64,000 nucleotides of DNA from Kineosporia corallincola (GTDB lineage: Bacteria > Actinomycetota > Actinomycetes > Actinomycetales > Kineosporiaceae): NCBI RefSeq assembly GCF_018499875.1, contig NZ_JAHBAY010000009.1, positions 1 to 64,000 on the forward strand. The letters are read 5' to 3'. Positions 9,062 through 17,325 of this stretch are shown here, piece after piece. Numbering within the stretch: the first letter of the stretch is position 1; each line of letters starts with the position of its first letter. The notes beneath the pieces are model-generated. The model was not told the DNA's origin and made no database searches. It saw only the letters and a list, made by a program, of their open reading frames with translations. The position numbers were made by a program, and so were the translations under genes.

Positions 9062-10528
9062 TCAGGCCTCGACCGGCTGGGCCGGTGCCGACTCCGGCTG
9101 AGCACCCGGGGTGTCCTGCCCGGTGGCCGGACGGGCCGCCGGGATGAACGCCGCGACCAGCGCGGACACCAGGCAGACCGCTCCGCCCAGCACCAGCGCC
9201 ACCCGGAAGCCGTTCTCCGAGGCCAGAGTCACGCCACCCAGGTTCATCGTCATCTGGGCCAGCACCACGCCGATCACGGCCGAGCCGATGGTGGTGCCGA
9301 GCGAGCGCATCAGCGTGTTGAAACCGTTGGCCGCGGCGGTTTCCGACATCGGCACGGCACCCATGATCAGCGCCGGCATCGAGCCGTAGGCCAGGGCCAC
9401 ACCGCTGCTGATCACGATCCCGGTGATCATCAGGCCCAGGGCGGTGCCCATCAGCACCAGGGCCAGGCCGTAGCCGACGGCGATCACCAGGGCGCCGGTG
9501 GCCAGGGTGAACTTGGGGCCGCGCGAGTCGATCAGCTTGCCGCCCAGCGGCGAGATGACCATCATCGTCAGGCCGCCGGGTGCCATCCACAGGCCCGCCG
9601 CCAGCATCGACTGGCCCAGGCCGTAACCGGTGGCCTCGGGCAGCTGGAGCAGCTGCGGGAACACCAGCATCTGGGCGTACATGCCGACACCGACGAACAC
9701 CGAGGCGATGTTGGTCATCAGCACCCGCGGGCGGGCGGTGGTGCGCAGGTCGACCAGCGGGTCGGTGGTCCGGGTCTCCCACCAGCCCCAGGTGCCGAGC
9801 GCGACCACGGCCAGGGCGAACAGGCCGAGCGTGGTGCCGGAGGCCCAGCCCCAGTCGGCGCCCTTGCTGATCGCCAGCAGCAGCGACACCAGGCCCACGG
9901 CCAGGCCGAGCGCACCCGGCAGGTCGAAGCGCTGGCCCCGGGCGGCGGCCGGGGTGGCCGGGACGAAGGTCCAGATCAGCGTGCCGACGACGGCCGCGAG
10001 AACGGCCGCGCCCCAGAACAGCACGCGCCAGCTGGTGTACTCGGCGACCGCCGAGGCGATCGGCAGGCCAAGGCCGCCGCCGATCCCCATCGAGGCGCTG
10101 ACCAGGGCGATGGCGCCGGACAGCCGGGCCGGGGGCACCACGTCGCGCAGCATCGCGATGCCGAGCGGCACGATGCCCATGCCCAGGCCCTGCATGCCGC
10201 GGCCGACGATCATCGGCACCACGGAAGTGGCCAGGGCACAGATGACCGAGCCGGCCATCAGCGGCACGGTGCAGGCCAGCAGCATGGTGCGCTTGCCGAG
10301 CAGGTCGCCCAGGCGGCCGGCGATCGGCACCGCGACACCGGCCACCAGCAGCGTGACGGTGATGACCCAGGCGGCGTTGGAGGCGGGGGTGTCGAGGATC
10401 TGCGGCAGCTCGGCGATGAGCGGCGTGACGAGGGTCTGCATGATCGCGGCCACCGTGCCGCCGAACGCCAGGGTGGCGATGACGGCTGTCGGGTGCGGCT
10501 TCTCTGCGGGGGATTCAGGGGTGTTCAA
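9062..10528 (-). CDS. MFS multidrug/solute exporter (DHA2-like, 14 helices)
   Basis: A drug:proton antiporter of the major facilitator superfamily, about 488 residues with around 14 hydrophobic segments. The motif A region (GRLGDLLGKRTML) follows helix 2 and motif C-like glycines lie in helix 5. I place the start at the TTG at 10528, where GGAG sits seven bases upstream; a longer reading from 10591 would run through the operator region and lacks a ribosome site. It is divergent from a MarR regulator across a short operator-bearing gap, the usual arrangement for an exporter induced by its own substrate. The substrate is unknown. Confidence 0.88.
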   Translation of the reverse strand: MNTPESPAEKPHPTAVIATLAFGGTVAAIMQTLVTPLIAELPQILDTPASNAAWVITVTLLVAGVAVPIAGRLGDLLGKRTMLLACTVPLMAGSVICALATSVVPMIVGRGMQGLGMGIVPLGIAMLRDVVPPARLSGAIALVSASMGIGGGLGLPIASAVAEYTSWRVLFWGAAVLAAVVGTLIWTFVPATPAAARGQRFDLPGALGLAVGLVSLLLAISKGADWGWASGTTLGLFALAVVALGTWGWWETRTTDPLVDLRTTARPRVLMTNIASVFVGVGMYAQMLVFPQLLQLPEATGYGLGQSMLAAGLWMAPGGLTMMVISPLGGKLIDSRGPKFTLATGALVIAVGYGLALVLMGTALGLMITGIVISSGVALAYGSMPALIMGAVPMSETAAANGFNTLMRSLGTTIGSAVIGVVLAQMTMNLGGVTLASENGFRVALVLGGAVCLVSALVAAFIPAARPATGQDTPGAQPESAPAQPVEA

Positions 10529-10568
10529 GCCGAGCTCCAGGAGAGGACCAAAGACATCGTGTGTACGA

Positions 10569-10583
10569 TGCACATACTGTGCA
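10569..10583. promoter_or_regulatory. Palindromic operator between exporter and MarR genes
   Basis: TGCACATACTGTGCA is a perfect 6-3-6 inverted repeat, flanked by two direct copies of ACGATGCA. It lies between the divergent exporter and MarR genes, the expected place for autorepression by MarR. Binding is inferred, not shown. Confidence 0.6.
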
Positions 10584-10635
10584 CGATGCATATCGTTGAT
10601 GCAAGCAACCAGGCGGTGCGCGTGGGAAACTCGAC

Positions 10636-11115
10636 GTGGACCGGCCGGAAACAGTTGCGGAGTGGGTAGTGGGCAGGCGCACGGAGCAGATCGAGTACGA
10701 GCAGATGCTGCTGCAAAGACATTCGCTCGGATCGCTCGACACCCGGCACTTCCTGGAACGCAGCGCCTACATCCTGCTCAGCCGCATCCGGGTGCAGGGG
10801 CCGATGTCGATCGGTGAGCTCAGCGAGGCGCTGCGGCTCGACGCCTCCACCCTCAACCGGCAGACGGCGGCCGCGGTCAAGGCCGGGCTGCTGCTGCGCA
10901 TCCCCGACCCGGACGGTGGCATCGCGCGCAAGTTCGCGGTGACCGAGCTGGGTGGCGAGAAGCTGGACGCCCAGCGGGAACTCACGGTCAACGGGCTGGA
11001 CCTGCTGATGTCCGAGTGGAGCGACGAGGAGATCGCCACCTTCGGCGCCTGCCTCAAACGCTTCAACATGGACATCGAACGGCACCTCGGTCAGATCTGG
11101 CCCCGCCCCACCTGA
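10636..11115 (+). CDS. MarR-family transcriptional regulator
   Basis: A 159-residue protein with a winged helix-turn-helix in the middle (MSIGELSEALRLDASTLNRQ as recognition region, wing around DPDGGIARKFAVTELG) between dimerisation helices at each end, the MarR layout and length. It most likely represses the divergent exporter and itself until a ligand binds. The GTG at 10636 is chosen because it keeps the first helix; the upstream GGGAAA is a weak ribosome site. The gene ends 16 bp from the stop codon of a convergent response regulator gene. Confidence 0.88.
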   Translation: MDRPETVAEWVVGRRTEQIEYEQMLLQRHSLGSLDTRHFLERSAYILLSRIRVQGPMSIGELSEALRLDASTLNRQTAAAVKAGLLLRIPDPDGGIARKFAVTELGGEKLDAQRELTVNGLDLLMSEWSDEEIATFGACLKRFNMDIERHLGQIWPRPT

Positions 11116-11136
11116 CCTCGAACCGGGCCGGTCAGG
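11111..11136. terminator. Short hairpin spanning two convergent stop codons
   Basis: CCTGACC (11111-11117) pairs with GGTCAGG (11130-11136). The arms include the stop codons of the MarR gene and of the convergent response regulator, so this 7-bp hairpin is the only terminator candidate in the 16-bp gap. Confidence 0.45.
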
Positions 11137-11815
11137 GCAGCGCGCGGCGGGTGGCCGGGGTGACCAGCCCGCTCTCGTAGGCGAACACCACCAGCTGCGC
11201 CCGGTCCCGTGCGCCGGTCTTCATCATCGCCCGGTTGACATGGGTTTTCGCGGTCGCCGGGCTGATGAACAGCCGCTCGGCGATGTCCTGGTTCGACAGC
11301 CCCGCCCCGACCAGCGTGGTGATCTGCTTCTCCCGCTCGGTCAGGTGCACCAGGGTCTGGGTGCTCACCCCGGTGGTGATCTGCGGCTGCTCCAGGAACC
11401 GGGCGATCAGCGCGGTGGTGGCGCTGGGCGACAGCAGCGACTCACCGGCCGCGATCGTGCGCACCGCCTGCACCAGCTCGTCGGGCGAGGCCCCCTTGCC
11501 GAGGAACCCGCTGGCCCCGGCCTGGAGCGCCCGCACCACCAGCTCGTCGGTCTCGAACGTGGTGAGCACCAGGATCCGCACCCCGGCCAGGTCGTCGTCG
11601 GCGGTGATCCGGCGGGTCGCCTCGATCCCGTCCAGGTCCGGCATCCGGATGTCCATCACCACCACGTCGGCCCGGGTGCTGCGGGCCAGTTCGACCGCCT
11701 CGTAACCGGTTCCGGCCTCACCCACCAGGTCGATGTCCGCGATCGCGGCGAACAGCAGGCCGAGCGTGGAGCGCAGCAGGGCCTGGTCGTCGACGAGCAG
11801 CACGCGAATGGTCAT
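11132..11815 (-). CDS. NarL/LuxR-family response regulator
   Basis: A 227-residue regulator: receiver domain with acidic pair in LLVDDQ, phospho-acceptor Asp55 in VVMDIRMPD, and a C-terminal LuxR-type helix-turn-helix (LTEREKQITTLV, then SNQDIAERLFISPATAKTHV). It is the partner of the DesK-like kinase encoded one base upstream and closes a three-gene operon headed by an MMPL membrane protein. By analogy with such operons it probably controls the MMPL gene in response to membrane or envelope stress, but no binding site was identified. Confidence 0.92.
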   Translation of the reverse strand: MTIRVLLVDDQALLRSTLGLLFAAIADIDLVGEAGTGYEAVELARSTRADVVVMDIRMPDLDGIEATRRITADDDLAGVRILVLTTFETDELVVRALQAGASGFLGKGASPDELVQAVRTIAAGESLLSPSATTALIARFLEQPQITTGVSTQTLVHLTEREKQITTLVGAGLSNQDIAERLFISPATAKTHVNRAMMKTGARDRAQLVVFAYESGLVTPATRRALP

Positions 11816-11816
11816 G

Positions 11817-13022
11817 TCAGGCCTCGTTTCTCAGCGGGATGGTGGCGATCACGGCGAAACCCCCGGCGGGCACCGGGCCGGCGTTCAGGGTGCCGCCGAC
11901 GGTGACGGCGCGCTCGCGCATGCCGATCAGCCCGTGCCGGGTGCCCGGGCCCTGATGACCGGCCGGGCGCCCGGGCGGGGCCGGGTTGGTGATCCGCAAT
12001 GTCAGGGTGTGCTGCTGCCAGTGCAGGTCGACGGTGACCGGTGCGCCGGGGGCGTGCTTGGTGGCGTTGGTGACGGCCTCCTGCACGATCCGGTAGGCGG
12101 CCAGGTCCTTGCCGGAGGGCAGCTCCACCGCGTCACCGCTGACGGCCAGGACCAGGTCGGCCCCCGCCGCCCGGAAGCCGGCCAGCAGGTCGTCCACCTG
12201 GTGCAGTCCGGGGGCCGGGCGCAGCGGGTCGTCGGGAGGGTGGCCGGTCTCGCCGTCCTGGCGCAGCATCCCGACCGTGGCCCGCAGCTCGTCCAGCGCC
12301 CGGCGGGTGTTGCCGGCGATGTCGCGCAGCGCCCCCGAGGCCGCGTCCGGGTCCGAGCGCAGCAGGTAGTCCGCCACCCCGGCCTGGGCGTTCACCAGGG
12401 TCAGGTGGTGGGCCAGCACGTCGTGCAGATCCTGGGCGATGCGCATCCGCTCGGCCACCACCTCGCCACGGATCTGCGACACCCGCTCCCGCTCGTCCCG
12501 CACGATGCGCTCGCGCCGGTGGCTCACCAGCACCCCCGCGCCGACCGCGATGATCACCAGGTCGAGCGCCACGAAACAGGTCACCAGCAGCGCGTGGTCC
12601 TGCATCAGGACGCCGGTCAGCAGCAGTGTCACCCCGGCCAGCGCCCCGGGCAGCCAGCCGGCCCGGCCGTACCGCCTGGCGGCCAGGGTGAAGGCCGCGG
12701 CCATGGTGGCCAGCGGCACCGGCTGGAACGCGCCCATCACCTCGTTGGCGTTCGGGTGGGGGCCCACCGACACCCCGAACGCCACGTGCACCATCTCGAT
12801 CAGGGTGACCGCGACCAGCGCGCCGAGCGGATGCCGGCGGCGCAGCAGCAGCGGCGCCCAGGACAGCAGCACCAGCCCGGTCAGCTGCGGCCCGGGCAGG
12901 TCGCGGCCGCCCTCCCGCACCGTGGCGGTGACGAACATGACCGCCAGATAGGCCAGGTCGAACGCGGGCCAGGCCCAGGAGAGTCGCCTCTCCCGGGCCT
13001 GGACCGCCACCGTGGAACTCAT
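11817..13022 (-). CDS. DesK/NarX-type sensor histidine kinase
   Basis: A 401-residue kinase with about six membrane helices in the first 165 residues and almost no external loops, as in DesK, which senses membrane state. A coiled linker leads to the HisKA_3 box DLHDVLAHHL with phospho-acceptor His200 and an ATPase domain with QEAVTNATKHAPG and the GLIGMRERA motif near the end. The ATG at 13022 overlaps the stop codon of the MMPL gene as ATGA, so the genes are translationally coupled; the longer upstream reading is rejected. The response regulator follows after one base. Confidence 0.92.
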   Translation of the reverse strand: MSSTVAVQARERRLSWAWPAFDLAYLAVMFVTATVREGGRDLPGPQLTGLVLLSWAPLLLRRRHPLGALVAVTLIEMVHVAFGVSVGPHPNANEVMGAFQPVPLATMAAAFTLAARRYGRAGWLPGALAGVTLLLTGVLMQDHALLVTCFVALDLVIIAVGAGVLVSHRRERIVRDERERVSQIRGEVVAERMRIAQDLHDVLAHHLTLVNAQAGVADYLLRSDPDAASGALRDIAGNTRRALDELRATVGMLRQDGETGHPPDDPLRPAPGLHQVDDLLAGFRAAGADLVLAVSGDAVELPSGKDLAAYRIVQEAVTNATKHAPGAPVTVDLHWQQHTLTLRITNPAPPGRPAGHQGPGTRHGLIGMRERAVTVGGTLNAGPVPAGGFAVIATIPLRNEA

Positions 13023-15223
13023 GACCGGTTCGAGACCCTTTCGTCCCAGTTCTGCTGTGTCCCGGGCAGATCGCCGTCGTAGCTGTATACCGCCTCGGCG
13101 GGCTCCGGCGTCTGCGCGTTCTCCAGCGCCAGCCGCGGCGTGACCGCGTCGAGCGCCCGGGGGTACCACCAGTTGGCCCGGCCGATCAGCGTCAGCAGTG
13201 CCGGCATCAGGGTCAGCCGGATCACGAACGCGTCGACGACCACCGAGATCGCCAGGCCCAGGCCGAGCGCCGACACGATGCGCTCGCCGCTGAAGCCGAA
13301 CGAGGAGAACACGGCCAGCATGATGGTGGCGGCGGCCACGATCACCCCGGCGCTCTCGGCCAGGCCGGCCCGCACCGCGCGCCGGTTGTCGCCGTCCCGG
13401 TGGAACTCCTCGTGCATCGAGCTGACCAGGAACACCTGGTAGTCCATCGACAGCCCGAACATCACGCCGGCCAGCATCACCGGCACGATGTACATCACCG
13501 GGGCGCCGGTACCGACACCGAGAAGCTCACTGCCCCAGCCGAACTGGAAGATCGCGGTGACCACGCCCAGGCCCACGCAGATCGTCGCCAGGTTCGACAC
13601 CGCGCCCAGCAGCGGCACCAGCAGGCTGCGGAAGGCCAGCACCAGCAACAGGAATCCGAGTACGGCGACCAGGACCAGGTACACCGGCAGCTTGTCCATC
13701 AGGGCGTCCGACATGTCGATGTTCGTCGCGGTGGTGCCGCCCACGTGCACCTGCATCGCGGTGCCGTTCCCGGCCTGCGGGATCACCGTCTCGCGCAGCC
13801 GGTGCACCAGGTCGGAGGTCTCCTCGGTCTGGGCGCTGGAGCTGGGCGTGACCGCGGCCACCGAGAGGCCCCCGGACTGCGAGGTGACCACGGCCGAGGC
13901 CACGTCCGCGGTGCCGGGCAGGCTCGCGACCATGCTGCCGAAGGCCTTCTCCGAGGCAGCGTCGGGGGTTTCGCCGACCAGCAGCAGGGTGGCGTCGGCG
14001 CCCTCGCCGAAACCGGCCGACATCAGCTCGAAGTAGGCGTGCGAGGCGGAGTCGGCCGGGTCGCTGCTGGCGTCGGCGTTGCCCACCCGCATGCTCAGCG
14101 CCGGGTAGGCCAGGGCGGCCACGGCCACCAGGGCGGCCAGCACGGCGAGCAGGGGACGACGCTGGACCGCGCCCGCCCAGCGCCACGACAGACCCTGCCC
14201 GGCCGGCGCCGGCGGACCGGTCAGGCCGCGACGCTGCCTGCGCGAGAGCACTTTCAGTTTCAGCACCCGCAGCAGCGCGGGCAGCAGGGTGTTGGCGGCG
14301 ATCACCGTGCAGAACACCGTGAAGGCCGCGGCGAAGGCCATCCCGGTCAGGATGCCCATACCGATCACGTACATGCCCAGCAGCGCCGCCATCACGGTCA
14401 GCCCGGCGAAGATCACCGCCCGGCCGGAGGTGTTCAGCGCCTGCGCCACCGCCGAGGGCACGTCGGCCCCGGCGACCAGGGCCTTGCGGTGCCGGTTGAC
14501 GATGAACAGGGCGTAGTCGATGCCGACGCCCAGGCCGATCAGCGCGCCCATCGTCAGGGCGTTCGACGACAGGTCCACCACGTGCGAGATCACCATTACG
14601 CCGAGCATCGACACCGCCACCCCGGCCACGCCGGTGACGATCGGCAGCATCGCGGCGGCGAACGAGCGGAACACCAGCAGCAGCAGGAGCAGGGCCACCA
14701 CCACGCCGAGGCCCTCGGTCATCCCGCCGGCCGCGGGCTGCTCGGTGAACGCCGTGCCGCCCAGCTCGATCTCCAGGCCGTCCGCGCGGGCGGCCGCCAC
14801 GGCGTCCTCGATCGGCCCGGTGTCGGCGTCGGTGGTCAGGGTGACCGTGGCGAAGGCGGTGTCCGCGTCCCGGTTCAGCTGGCTCGCGCCGGCCTTCGTG
14901 TAGGGGCTGACGACCGAGACCACGCCCGGCTCGTCGGCCACGGTGGCGAGCAGTGACGAGATCGCCGAGCGCGTCGCGCCGCCGGTCACCGACGCGTTGT
15001 CGCTGTGCCAGACGATCTTTCCGCTCTCGGTGCCGGCGGAACCGTCGCCGGCCCGGGCCAGCAGGCTGTAGGCGGTGGCGGACTCGCTGTCCGGCAGGTC
15101 GGTGGAGTCGGTGAAACTGGTTCCCTTGCCGATCGCCAGCCCGCCGAGGGCGAGCAGGACGACCAGCCAGGTTCCGAGCACCAGGTACCACCGTCGGGTG
15201 CACCAGTTCGCAAGGCGGACCAC
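13019..15223 (-). CDS. MMPL/RND-family membrane transporter
   Basis: A 734-residue transporter of the MMPL family. Two matching halves are visible: a first helix (WYLVLGTWLVVLLALGGLA), an extracytoplasmic domain of about 130 residues, five clustered helices with the signature GLGVGIDYALFIVNR, then a second half with VMFGLSMDYQVFLVS. These paired GxxxDY motifs carry the proton-relay Asp residues of the family. MMPL proteins export lipids, siderophores or drugs. It heads an operon with its own two-component system. The 5' leader carries an imperfect hairpin at 15256-15293. The substrate is unknown; mycolate-type lipid export is possible but not supported here. Confidence 0.92.
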   Translation of the reverse strand: MVRLANWCTRRWYLVLGTWLVVLLALGGLAIGKGTSFTDSTDLPDSESATAYSLLARAGDGSAGTESGKIVWHSDNASVTGGATRSAISSLLATVADEPGVVSVVSPYTKAGASQLNRDADTAFATVTLTTDADTGPIEDAVAAARADGLEIELGGTAFTEQPAAGGMTEGLGVVVALLLLLLVFRSFAAAMLPIVTGVAGVAVSMLGVMVISHVVDLSSNALTMGALIGLGVGIDYALFIVNRHRKALVAGADVPSAVAQALNTSGRAVIFAGLTVMAALLGMYVIGMGILTGMAFAAAFTVFCTVIAANTLLPALLRVLKLKVLSRRQRRGLTGPPAPAGQGLSWRWAGAVQRRPLLAVLAALVAVAALAYPALSMRVGNADASSDPADSASHAYFELMSAGFGEGADATLLLVGETPDAASEKAFGSMVASLPGTADVASAVVTSQSGGLSVAAVTPSSSAQTEETSDLVHRLRETVIPQAGNGTAMQVHVGGTTATNIDMSDALMDKLPVYLVLVAVLGFLLLVLAFRSLLVPLLGAVSNLATICVGLGVVTAIFQFGWGSELLGVGTGAPVMYIVPVMLAGVMFGLSMDYQVFLVSSMHEEFHRDGDNRRAVRAGLAESAGVIVAAATIMLAVFSSFGFSGERIVSALGLGLAISVVVDAFVIRLTLMPALLTLIGRANWWYPRALDAVTPRLALENAQTPEPAEAVYSYDGDLPGTQQNWDERVSNRS

Positions 15224-15255
15224 GTGTTTCTTCTTTCGGCAGGGGCTGAAGGGGG

Positions 15256-15293
15256 GGACGACGGGTGCCCGTGACCGGGCTTCTCGTCGTGCC
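15256..15293. repeat. Imperfect hairpin resembling the GGACGACGG family
   Basis: Left arm GGACGACGGGTGCCCG (15256-15271) and right arm 15276-15293 pair imperfectly around TGAC. The sequence resembles the hairpins at gene ends elsewhere in the window, but this copy lies in the 5' leader of the MMPL gene, between divergent genes, and looks decayed. Confidence 0.5.
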
Positions 15294-15347
15294 TCTCACT
15301 CTTGCGCCGCCGGGCCGCCGCGACGTCAGCCGTGGGGTGCGACCGGT

Positions 15348-15365
15348 GTACCGCGATCGCGGTAC
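15348..15365. promoter_or_regulatory. 18-bp perfect palindrome upstream of sodN
   Basis: GTACCGCGATCGCGGTAC reads the same on both strands. It lies about 30 bp upstream of the sodN -35 box and within the divergent MMPL-sodN region, so it is a candidate operator for either gene. I do not recognise the binding protein; it does not look like a known nickel (Nur) box. Confidence 0.5.
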
Positions 15366-15393
15366 CCGTGCCGGTTACGACCCGGCAAGCTGC

Positions 15394-15424
15394 TTGACCT
15401 CAACTCGAGTTGAGGTCCTAGCGT
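15394..15424 (+). promoter_or_regulatory. sodN promoter with MerR/SoxR-type operator and 19-bp spacer
   Basis: A -35 TTGACC (15394-15399) and a -10 TAGCGT (15419-15424) are separated by 19 bp, longer than the usual 17. The spacer is filled by a perfect 22-bp palindrome (15396-15417) whose half-site CCTCAA is that of SoxR-type MerR regulators. Long spacers with an internal palindrome are the hallmark of promoters that MerR-family activators twist into shape. The -10 ends seven bases before the sodN ATG. Confidence 0.75.
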
Positions 15425-15431
15425 CCACCGC

Positions 15432-15833
15432 ATGAGGATCTTCGCCCGCACCCACACCGTGTCCGCACACTGCGACCTGCCCTGCGGCGTCTACGACCCG
15501 GCCCAGGCCCGGCTCGAGGCCGAGTCGGTCAAGGCGGCCGTCACCAAGGCCCTGGCCTCCGACGACGAGGTGTTCCGGGCCCGCGCGCTGGCCGTCAAGG
15601 AGGAGCGGTCCGACCTGGTGAAGCACCACCTGTGGGTGCTCTGGACCGACTATTTCAAGCCCGCGCACTTCGAGGCATACCCGCAGCTGCACGGCCTGTT
15701 CAACGAGGCCACCAAGCTGGCCGGGGCCGGCGGCACCAAGGGGTCGTGGGACCCGGCCGTGGCCGACCGCCTGCTGGAGAAGATCGACGAGATCGCCACG
15801 ATCTTCTGGGAGACCAAGAAGGTGGCGGCCTGA
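15432..15833 (+). CDS. sodN: Nickel-containing superoxide dismutase
   Basis: A 133-residue precursor of the nickel superoxide dismutase, which converts superoxide to peroxide and oxygen. The nickel hook HCDLPCGVYDP is intact, with His13 becoming the new N-terminus after a 12-residue leader is removed; Cys14 and Cys18 are the nickel thiolates. Downstream helices match the family (LVKHHLWVLWTDYFKPAHFE and IFWETKK). Maturation normally needs the SodX peptidase, whose gene usually sits next to sodN but is not seen in this window. The ATG has no Shine-Dalgarno sequence and lies seven bases after a -10 box, so the message is likely leaderless. A gene of unknown function follows 10 bp downstream. 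Confidence 0.96.
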   Translation: MRIFARTHTVSAHCDLPCGVYDPAQARLEAESVKAAVTKALASDDEVFRARALAVKEERSDLVKHHLWVLWTDYFKPAHFEAYPQLHGLFNEATKLAGAGGTKGSWDPAVADRLLEKIDEIATIFWETKKVAA

Positions 15834-15843
15834 AGGTGGTGTC

Positions 15844-16416
15844 GTGAACTACGAGAACCCGGTCGCCACACTGTTTCCCGGGGCGGCCGGGCGCACCGTG
15901 GCCGAGCTGGCCCGGCAGCACGCGCTGGGCCGGCTCGTGGTCGACGTGCGCTCGGCGTCGGCCGCGGCGGCGGTGGTGCCCGAGCAGTTCACCAGGGTGG
16001 CGCTGCGCCTGGCCCTGCTCGGGCTGGTCACCTTCCCGGTCGGCGAACAGGTGGTGCTGGTACCCGAGCACGTGCTCTGGCCGGCCCTGGCCGAGCTGGC
16101 CGACCCGCAGCCGCGGATCGACCAGCTACTGCGCCGGGTCGCGGCCACCTGCTCACCGGTCACCCGGATCGCGGTGGCCGGGCCGGTGGCGGCGGGCACG
16201 GCCCGCACCTTCCCGGAACGGCTCGACGTCGCCCTGATCGCCCCACCCGGCAGCGTCTCGGTGGAACAGGAGGACGACGTGGCGGCCCATCTGTCCCGCG
16301 CCCTCGGAAACGCGTGCAGCGTGGTCGTGGTGGAGGACGACGAGGAGGCCGCGCGCCTGCTGCCCGGGACCGGGTTCCGCGTCGTCGGGGCGGAGGGGAT
16401 CCCGGCGGTCCGCTGA
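15844..16416 (+). CDS. Hypothetical protein co-transcribed with sodN
   Basis: A 190-residue protein starting at a GTG, 10 bp after sodN and so almost surely in its operon. It has no signal peptide or clear membrane helix. The first half is alpha-helical with a possible winged-helix character; the second half (IAVAGPVAAGTARTFPERLD, then VALIAPPG) is faintly like a nucleotidyltransferase fold with a degenerate active site, but I do not trust that. It does not resemble the SodX signal-peptidase-like maturase, since no Ser/Lys dyad is visible. Its position suggests a role in SOD maturation or nickel handling, which is inference only. Confidence 0.65.
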   Translation: MNYENPVATLFPGAAGRTVAELARQHALGRLVVDVRSASAAAAVVPEQFTRVALRLALLGLVTFPVGEQVVLVPEHVLWPALAELADPQPRIDQLLRRVAATCSPVTRIAVAGPVAAGTARTFPERLDVALIAPPGSVSVEQEDDVAAHLSRALGNACSVVVVEDDEEAARLLPGTGFRVVGAEGIPAVR

Positions 16417-16491
16417 CCGGTCAGTCCACCGGCTCCAGCACGAGCACCGGCTCCCGGTTCCCGCACCGCGAACGGTGGGTGATTCCGGGCC

Positions 16492-17325
16492 TCAGGACAG
16501 TTCCCGGATCCGGGCGTTCCGCCAGCGGCAGGCGGCGCCCGGCCCCCAGCGGGACTCGCCGAACACGGCGTCGTTGTCGTGCACCTCCAGGGCGATGTGC
16601 CCACGGGCGCCGAGCAGTTCCGCGATCCTGGCCGGGTCGTAGTTCGGCACGTCGATCGCCGCGGTGTTCAGCTCGGCGATCTCCAGGTCGTTGACCCAGG
16701 TGGTGATGGTCGGCAGGGCGCCGCCCACGCACAGCACCCGCAGCTCGTTCCAGTCGTCCCAGCGCCAGACCCGGAGGAAGTCGTCCACCTCGGCGGCGTA
16801 CGACAGCAGGCGCCGCTTGGCCGGGGTGAGGGGTTCCTGGGACGACGCCGGGTCGTCCTCGCGCAGGCCGGTGCCGTTCCCGTCCTGGTCCCGTTCCAGG
16901 TCCAGGGCGAACGGGACAGCGTGGAAACTGGCCAGGCCGTTGCCGAAGAACCCGCCGATCGAGCCGGACCGCCGGTGGTCCACCAGCACCTGGAAGCCCT
17001 CCCAGCTGTCCGGGCGGCGGCGCAGCATGACGCCGGTGTCGGCGGGCCAGTCCGGCTTCACCTCGATCACGAGCTCGAAGTCACCGTAGGCCTTCTCGGT
17101 GATCAGGTAGCCGCCGTAGCCGGGGGTGCCCTGCCGGCCGACCACCACGCCGTCCTCGACCGCCCAGACCGCCGGGTGCTTCTCCGGCTCGACCGGGGGT
17201 TCGAGGCCCAGCCGGGTGAGGGTCTCGGAGATGTCCGGCCCGCCGGGGTACTCCGCGCCGTACACCCGGGGGATCGCCCGCCAGCCGTTCAGCGTGCTGC
17301 CGTCGAACAGGTCGGTGAAGGTCAC
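16492..17325 (-). CDS. DUF1080 / 3-keto-disaccharide hydrolase domain protein
   Basis: A 277-residue protein made almost entirely of the DUF1080 fold, a concanavalin-like sandwich now named the 3-keto-disaccharide hydrolase domain. It opens with the signature FTDLFDGSTLNGWR, followed by WAVEDGVVVGRQGTPGYGGY, the ELVIEVKPDWPADTGVMLRR core and GFQVLVDHR. No signal peptide is seen, so it should act in the cytoplasm. The GTG start overlaps the stop codon of the MFS gene as GTGA, showing coupling to sugar uptake. With a Gfo/Idh/MocA dehydrogenase and TIM-barrel enzymes in the same cluster it likely splits an oxidised (3-keto) glycoside. Confidence 0.85.
   Translation of the reverse strand: MTFTDLFDGSTLNGWRAIPRVYGAEYPGGPDISETLTRLGLEPPVEPEKHPAVWAVEDGVVVGRQGTPGYGGYLITEKAYGDFELVIEVKPDWPADTGVMLRRRPDSWEGFQVLVDHRRSGSIGGFFGNGLASFHAVPFALDLERDQDGNGTGLREDDPASSQEPLTPAKRRLLSYAAEVDDFLRVWRWDDWNELRVLCVGGALPTITTWVNDLEIAELNTAAIDVPNYDPARIAELLGARGHIALEVHDNDAVFGESRWGPGAACRWRNARIRELS

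Noticed and set aside
15348-15365. Reading the palindrome upstream of sodN as a nickel (Nur) box
   Set aside because: It does not resemble the Nur sites that I know, so I report it only as an unknown palindrome.
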